Assembly (NCBI GenBank): GCA_963556495.2
Contig: OY747705.1
Location: forward strand, 31,655,298-31,719,297
Direction of reading: 5' to 3'
Length of the DNA stretch: 64,000 nt
Origin: Valencia hispanica
Lineage: Eukaryota > Chordata > Actinopteri > Cyprinodontiformes > Valenciidae
Shown: positions 57,442 through 64,000 of the stretch, piece after piece
Numbering within the stretch: the stretch's first letter is position 1
Layout of the letters: each line of letters begins with the position of its first letter
The notes under the pieces: model-generated
The model's input: the letters and a program-made list of their open reading frames with translations, nothing else
Database searches by the model: none
Told to the model about the DNA's origin: nothing
Translations under genes and position numbers: made by a program

Positions 57442-58118
57442 TGTCATGATTTCAGTTGCTTTCCTGACCCACATGCAGAACATAGAATACAACCAGAAGC
57501 TGATTTAAAAGTTTATTGAACGATTTGTAGATTGTTCGGGATGACCTTCAAGAACTGATCAACAGGATGCACACAGTTAAGTAGCGAGGTGAGGATAGTT
57601 AGAATGATGAATCTTAGAATGAACAGCTTACTGGTGGAGATGGAGGAATGAACCAGAGGGGGAAGCAGAGTTCAGAGTTGAGTGGTGGACGGCGGACAGG
57701 CGGAGACTACAATCAGGGATTGAAGCTGCAGGCTGTATGACGTGGAAGGAAGTCCAGGAACTCAGAGAGCGAGGAAGCAGGTCATGGTAGAACTGGGAGA
57801 CAATCAGGTAGGAACCTTGGAGAGTAGCATAGGAAATATTACCCAAAGGTAAAACTATAAGGTATGTAAGCAAAGCATAGAGATACGCTGGGAATACAGA
57901 GAGCTAGAAGTACCATGGGAGGCAAAACGCTCAGGGGTCAAATGCCAGATAGCCAGCTCCTTAATGAGCCAATATAGTCATGATGAACTGCAGGTGTGCA
58001 GGTAGGTAGCAGCGAAAAACTCCACCCTCCAGCGCTGGTAGGTGGTTCTATTCCCCGGCGACTCCCTCTGGAGGAGAACTCAGAGAAGAGCAGAACAGAC
58101 AACCCAGACTTTCTGGCA
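57442..58118 (-). mobile_element. Gypsy-like solo LTR with 5-bp target duplication
   Basis: The 677-bp segment reads TGTCATGATTTC...TTTCTGGCA on the plus strand and is flanked by GTGTT at 57437-57441 and 58119-58123. On the minus strand an AATAAA (complement near 57513-57518) lies about 75 bases before the 3' end. The 5-bp duplication is typical for Gypsy-type integrases. It has no internal region. ORFs inside (up to 81 codons) are not genes. Confidence 0.85.
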
Positions 58119-58123
58119 GTGTT

Positions 58124-58411
58124 GTGTTGTCTAAATGAGTGCACTGAATGAGAGAGATTGTGTTTTTTTCTTTCAAGGCTGGTGATGCAATTTTTAAAAT
58201 GTATTTTTACCTGAAGTATTTCATCTCAATTTTTGTTGAACTAAGAGATCATTGCCAGTTTTTTAAATTATTTTTGCGGGAACGGGGTATACCGTTGCTT
58301 GTCTATGTTGGCTGGATGTTGGTGGGGGGGAGTTGGGGGTCATGTTACTTTAATAATTGATTTATAATTGAATAGCAAATCTTTCAAATAATGAACAGCT
58401 TAATATTTGGA
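58124..58411. other. Short unassigned spacer
   Basis: Contains a G-rich run near 58320-58338. Nothing else is recognised. Confidence 0.5.
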
Positions 58412-58560
58412 GCTGCCAGATGGTTGCCTTGCACCAAGAGGGATCTGGTGTCAATCCAGGTCTGGCATTTTTCTGCATGGAGTTTGCATGTTAATCCTGT
58501 GCACACAAAGGTTTTCTGGGTTTGGCTGCTTTCTCGCACAATTCAAAACCACCACCACCG
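58412..58560 (+). repeat. Decayed SINE-type repeat
   Basis: GGTCTGGCATTTTTCTGCAT, GGAGTTTGCATGTTAATCCT and a worn CTTTCTCGCACAATTC follow the body of the SINE at 48655-49055. The tail is missing. Confidence 0.6.
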
Positions 58561-60170
58561 CAAGAAACCCTTTAAAGATAAGCAGATACACAGTAGACAT
58601 AGTGTAATTTTACTTGCTTGCGTTCTCTAGTTATTTTAGGTTTTTATAGCAGCCAAAATTAATGTCATCTACGTTTTCAAAATAAGAAAAACACCCAATA
58701 TCCAAGGAAAACACCTAAACTTAGAGATAATTTTGCCAAAACAACATGAATGTGGGTAAAACCCTGTTGTCAGTGCAACCGTAGCACATGAGACAACAGC
58801 ATGCCTGCAGAGCTGTCACTAATCAAGTTTCATTTTGGTCTTCACCAGCTGCTGGTTGGACATCGCTGAATAGCTTCAAAACTGTCAATGCCGTCACACT
58901 TCTCCATGAAGTGGCAGCTCCTGAGAGGAATTCGTTAGACAAACCCTGGTTGTGCACACATACAGCTTCTACGCTTCATTTCTCCATATACTGAAGAGGA
59001 CCTGCTTGATCCTAAACGATGTCTATAACGTTCAGTATACTGTGTTCTTAAATCTGTATTGTACCTTCAATGTGCACCCACAGGGTTTATGTAAAGACCA
59101 ACAGCTTCCACTTACACTACATACTGCTGCAGAGTCCTTTGACAGTGATGTATAATCTCTCATAAAGACCAGAGATTAAAGAATAATAAAATGCCACCCT
59201 CGCTCTAGCTCAGACATTGTACATCTTCAGCAAGAATCCAGAATTTCTAAATGAAGATGAACTAAGTGGAATGTAGCTAGCATATTGGTCTGGGAACAAG
59301 CACAGAGGAAGGTTGCTGCACAACGTCCTGCTGAGATAACTCGTTTCCCTGAAATGTTTTTTTTTTTTCATAACTGGACTGTGGCAAAAGCAAAACAATA
59401 GAGCTGTTTTTTACATGGACAAGAAATCATATGACATAAACTCTAACACCGATCAAACTGAGCTGTGCGACAATCTGGGAGTTCTTTGTTTGGATCCATT
59501 CTTCAGTGTTAGGCTTCAAATTAATGTGGAAAAGTTGTGACTGAACATGCCATATAACACATGGTTTCAAAAACAACAGAAGGGTGCCCATTTTATTAGC
59601 TTTTTTTCCCTTTTGTTGTTAAGTGCACACCTTTCTGTGCGAGAGAATGGATCCCAAACGAATGACATGCTATTAAAGTGAAAACAAAAGCTGAAAGTAG
59701 CTAAACAAAAAGAGAATAAAAAAAGGTGTTTGAGATAAGAAGTGTGGCACTCCTGAGTGGGCTGCTGAAAGCAAGGGTATTTTCAAAAACCAGTCAAAAC
59801 TAGTATTATTAGATTATTAGAAGTATTAGAAGTATAGTATTATTAGAAGCTGGTTAATTTGTTGAAAACTATTAAGCTTTGGTAATACACCAGGCCTTTT
59901 GTGTTGAATTGTATAATCACTGTTGTCAGACACTTGCTGAAACCAATTATCCCATACGGTAATCTTTCATTTTAGCAGAGAAGATTTGGTGTTGTTTATT
60001 GTAATATCTAAAGATAACCTTAATTAAATACAAAATGTCATTTTCAGGCTGATTTCATTTTTAAGGGAACAAGCTATCCAAGCCAATCTGGCCCTACGTG
60101 AAAAAGTAATCAAGTGTTTGTGATAACTGGCAATAATTATCACTGTGTATGAACTATGGGACACTTTTTT
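58561..60170. other. Unassigned AT-rich span
   Basis: No recognised repeat. An acceptor-like site at about 59080 with a short open frame after it is noted but not supported. A 9-bp unit (TATTAGAAG) is repeated near 59810-59850. Confidence 0.45.
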
Positions 60171-60189
60171 ACAGAAATGTTTTAATTCA
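60171..60189. repeat. Left target-site duplication of the third L1
   Basis: ACAGAAATGTTTTAATTCA recurs at 60769-60787 with one difference (TTTC for TTTT). Confidence 0.85.
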
Positions 60190-60768
60190 TATATTCTTGG
60201 GCTGAGGTTATTATCAATAAATCTTGAATAATCAAGAGCTTTTCAAGAACATTGTTGTTGTATTTATATACCCATTTTTGTGTGTTGTGGATGTTTAGTT
60301 CTTAGTTCATATTATTTGGTTTATTTTGTCAATGTTGCTTTTTTTTGCTTGTTTTTTTCCATTTCTCTGCCGTCTGGCGGAAGTGGAGGACTGTTTTTTT
60401 TGTCTTGTGTTCTTTTTGTTCCCCTTCCTCTCTTGTATCGTCAACGGACACTCCTACCTCTCCTGCCTCTCTTCTTCATCTTTTTTCTTTCTTCTCTCTT
60501 GTTTTTTTTTCAGAGGAATCCATTTATAACCTTTTTCTTTTTAATTTAATCATGTTCATATCACTAAATCCTTTCCTTCTGTATTATGTCTGTTTTATTC
60601 TGTATTGTTTATGTGATTTGTTCTACATGTAGCATATTTTAGGTGATCCCCCCTATATTCTGAACTTATGTTTATGTACATAAATTTGAAAGCTTTTACA
60701 AATATTAACTAAAAATAAAGTTGTCCTCCGAAGAGGGGGGGTGGTGGCGGGCCCAAAAAAAACAAAAA
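60190..60768 (+). mobile_element. Short L1-related insertion with a different 3' end
   Basis: The first 310 bp (TATATTCTTGGGCTGAGGTT through the pyrimidine tract near 60500) match about 8017-8350 of the large L1. The rest (60504-60768) differs from that copy's end and finishes AATAAAGTTGTCCTCCG, a G-run and an A-rich tail. The 19-bp near-exact target duplication shows it is a separate insertion. Confidence 0.85.
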
Positions 60769-60787
60769 ACAGAAATGTTTCAATTCA

Positions 60788-60965
60788 GACAGAAGAGGGT
60801 TTACAAGCATGAACAGGCTCCTTAAGGTCATGCCATAGCAACTTCAAAAACGTTGTTTTCTTGTTTGTCCACAGAACATTTTCCCAAAAGTCTTGGGAAT
60901 CATCAGGATGTTTTTTATAGCAAATATGAGATGGATCTTTGTGTTCATTAGTGATGGTTTAAACT
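60788..60965 (-). mobile_element. Possible decayed Tc1-like remnant
   Basis: GTCCACAGAACATTTTCCCA and the following 60 bases resemble, on the minus strand, the catalytic part of a fish Tc1 family. No termini are seen. Confidence 0.4.
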
Positions 60966-62059
60966 TTGAATTCTCCAATGAATTCAGTTGTTACCCAGTT
61001 TAAATGGAGTTAACATGTTAACTGAGGTTCGGGAGCACGACCATGCCTGAGCAGGCTTGGGAAAGACTGCACCCCCACGCTGAGTCTTTTCTATTGTCTG
61101 CATCTCCCCGGACCTCCCATCCATTCCTTCAATAATCTTTTAAAATCAGATGTCTGAAGCGTGGTCCTTACTAGTGAAATGTTGAATTATAATCAGTTCT
61201 TGAATTAGTTTATGTCAGGGCATAATTAGTATTTTTTGAGATTTTTGGCCTACTTCATGTTGTCAGACAGGATCTATTTATGATTTCTTTATGGTACAGA
61301 TGTGGCCATAGAGCAAAGAAATGACTCATAACTATTGTTATCCAATTTAGACTTTTGCTTTTGTATCTGTATCTTTATGGGGAAAAAAAACAATTAGCAC
61401 ACACTAGCATAGCAACTTTGGGAAGAAATGATTAAACTCATCACTGGGTAGGAAAAAGTTGGTTTATTTTCATCCAATTTGTGTTGAGAAAAACTCATTT
61501 CTTGCAACCTCTAAGAGCAAAACTGTGTGAAGGAGCTTACCATAATGACTCAATTTTACTTTTAATGATTTGGATGTTTTATATATAGAGCACATGCAGT
61601 GAAGTTATATCAAATGGTTAAATTGCTATGTTGCACAGTAGGTAAGCAGCACCACCCTGAAATATTGTTGCACATATAGTTGTGTTGTTTTTCGCAGTCA
61701 AATCCAGTATGGAGCTAAAATATAGCTGCATTATTATGCCTAAAATGCATCGTAAGTACATTGAATCTTTTTTCGGGGGTGGTGGGAATGACAAATGCAA
61801 TCGACGTTCTGGTGTTTTTATGAGTGGAAGATTTCTGTGCTTTCACCTACCTGGACCTCAGTAGTGACAGAATTCCAAATATTTTATAAATATACAGTAC
61901 ATTTAGTAGATACACATATCCACAGTATAATATCAATCAAGAAAACCAAGTTTACGTGTTTGGGACTGTTGTCTTAGTAAGAAATTCAAACATGTTTCAT
62001 CTTCATATTGTTATCAAAAGTGTCCCTATGCACTTGTCTATTCATCCTTCCTTCAATTA
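60966..62059. other. Unassigned AT-rich span
   Basis: No recognised gene or repeat. Confidence 0.5.
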
Positions 62060-62430
62060 GATGACGTCTGTCAGTACCATAGCCTGTATGACAACCCACA
62101 CTGTGATGTTCCCACCTGCAAACTTCACTACTGGCATGTTTTTTTGAAATGATGTACAGAAACATACTTCTTCTAAGCATGGTGTGTATAATCACATCCA
62201 AAAACTTTGGCCTCAACTGACCATACTGCTTTCTCCCAGTATTTCACATGCTTGTCTAACTATGACATAGACTCTATGTCATAGAGGCTTTGGTGGTTGA
62301 GAGCACTACTTATTGTTTTCAAGGGAAAAACTGTGCCTGCTATTTCCAGGTCTTTCTGAAGCTCTCTGGGTGTGCACACACGACAACTTCTTGGAGGAGT
62401 CAAAAGAATCAGTCCAAAGTTTTAAGAGAG
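62060..62430 (-). mobile_element. Decayed Tc1-like transposon fragment
   Basis: On the minus strand it follows a Tc1 transposase: plus-strand landmarks are GATGTTCCCACCTGCAAACT, TTTGAAATGATGTACAG, CTCCCAGTATTTCACATGCT and CCAGGTCTTTCTGAAGCTCT. All frames are broken. Terminal repeats were not located. Confidence 0.6.
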
Positions 62431-64000
62431 ACACCTAGTTGTGGTTAGTTTTAAGATAAATTATGTTCCTCCCATATGATACTGATTTGCACATAACAGT
62501 AAGAAATCTTTCTAAATACTGACTAAACCTTATCCTTTGAATGGAAGTTGATGTACTTCAGAATCCGCTTTTTAGAACATGTTTGTACTTTTAAGACAGT
62601 AGATCTACGAACCGACCAAAATTTAACATTAAATACTTTTTTTCAGGATGACATTTTAATGATAGTTGTAAATCTCTTTGAGAAGCAGTTTGCTACTTTT
62701 GTGAAAATTTTGTGTAGGGAGGCATACACAACTCTGATGAGAACTTCAAACTACAGTAACCTGTGTTTCTACAGGGTCATTCTAAATGGGGCTCCCAGAA
62801 CCATAACTGTAATCCAGGCAAATTCTTATCCACTCTGGTGTTGGTACAAGTTTAAATTGTTGATTATTTAGACTAAAAAGGAGAGGAGCTAATGGCATAT
62901 TTTGCAGTTTACCTGTGTTAAATGTTCCATTAGTGAGAATTTCATGTTGTGTCTGTTTATGTAAAATTTGATAAAACCACACAACACAGAGAAATAAATA
63001 ATCTTAATTCAGCCATTCTAATTAGGGATTTTTCTTTTCATAGTTGAAATTCCATTTTAAAAAGTGGGATTATCTAATGGGCCTACTGGGCATGGGCCCA
63101 GACCCGCTTGGGCCCCTCAGGTGAGAAGTTTAAGAAAGAAACTTTGAATTTAGGTTTCAGATATGGCACTTAACACTCTGTCCCGAGGTGCCTCCGTCAT
63201 TTTGATCCAGACCTGATTAGATGCCAAATTTACATTGCATCAAGATACACTTCCACTTCATATGCAGCTTCTCCATCGAGCATCAGCAGACCAATCAGTC
63301 AGCTTTTTGTCCTGAGACAGCCATGAGTTGGTTAACTGATACAAATTTTTGTTATTTATTTTAGTTAGTATCAGAACTTGTCAGTTTTTCATTTTTCAAT
63401 TGAAGTGTTGATCATTGCTTTAATGTGAAATAAACACACGGATATTTATTTAGCATCTTTCAGAGTGTAACAACAATTACAACAATGAAAAATAAATATT
63501 CACCCCTCAGATTGATTTGAAAGAAGATATTGGAGTGACTGATTTAGGAACAATATCATAATTTCATTTAGCTTAACTTAAATACACACATTTAACATCA
63601 GTTATTAAAATTTTAATAAAATATTAAAACCGAAACAGCTGTGTCCAGCAATTTATATACCAGTATCTTTAGAAGCCATCATTGCAACATGTTGTATTTC
63701 ATTTGATGATATTACAAAGCAACTAATCAATGGATAAAGTCTAGACAGCATTGCAGTTGTTGACATATTTTGCTGACAAATCTATGATTGTAGTTTACAG
63801 TTGGTTGGTTGAATTAACAATAATTTTACCCGACTTGTGAGAGCGATGCTGTATTGATTGCTTCATCCATCTAACTGAAATGTAAAAAGGCTCCTACAAC
63901 TAGATTCTGATCATTTAAATAGTAAATCAAATAAAAGTCAAAGGTTTAAGTAAACATGAAAAAGAACAAGAACCAACAAGTATTTGTTCCCAGTAAAAAA
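62431..64000. other. Unassigned AT-rich span to the window end
   Basis: A 107-codon ORF (62548-62871) has no recognisable domain. A GGGCCC-containing GC-rich patch at about 63078-63120 stands out but is unassigned. Confidence 0.45.

Noticed and set aside
59080..59155. Acceptor-like site followed by a short frame, with AATAAA-like sequence downstream
   Set aside because: Too short and no matching upstream exon. Such combinations are common by chance.

Overview
This window looks like repeat-rich, gene-poor nuclear DNA of a bony fish (teleost, probably an acanthomorph). It is AT-rich and has no bacterial or organellar gene organisation. It is filled with fish-type transposable elements: Tc1 elements, hAT-like MITEs, L1, L2/Rex1-like and RTE/Rex3-like LINEs, Gypsy-like solo LTRs, tRNA-derived SINEs and microsatellites. 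I found no convincing host protein-coding gene, tRNA or rRNA. It is most simply a gene desert or one very large intron. All family names come from recalled repeat features and visible protein motifs; no database was searched.

Layout. 629-9988 is a nest: an old Tc1 element (consensus-like 5' and 3' halves still readable) holds a young Tc1 copy (1245-2875) and an element with GGGCCC termini (3534-9959), which itself holds a 5-kb 5'-truncated L1 (3574-8554) with a very GC-rich 2.5-kb 3' UTR. 10998-11812 and 12476-13290 are non-autonomous DNA elements, the second a large foldback. 13905-14025 is an (AT)n tract. 15205-17969 is a second nest: an L2-type LINE tail holds a MITE and a solo LTR, and the LTR holds a frameshifted Tc1. 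18115-24300 has decayed Tc1, MITE, SINE and LINE tails. 25331-25740 is a non-repetitive GC-richer island with a short signal-peptide-like ORF. 27180-29157 is an L2 LINE split by a solo LTR. 30317-31334 is an hAT-like element with an exact 8-bp target duplication. 33871-35721 is a decayed Tc1. 38890-45325 is a long, decayed L2/Rex1-type LINE (ORF1, endonuclease, part of RT, 3' tail) containing a solo LTR and a snap-back inverted duplication. 48170-52058 is a mosaic of SINEs, LINE pieces, a second L1 copy and a local duplication. 56218-58118 has a MITE paralogous to the one at 18.7-19.2 kb and a third solo LTR. 60190-60768 is a third L1-related insertion. The remaining spans are AT-rich and unassigned.

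How it works together. The elements do not form a pathway; they record successive insertions. Clean target-site duplications let the order be read: old Tc1, then the GGGCCC element, then L1; LINE tail, then LTR, then Tc1. The two least decayed transposases are each blocked, one by loss of the third catalytic acidic residue and one by a frameshift, so no element here looks autonomous.
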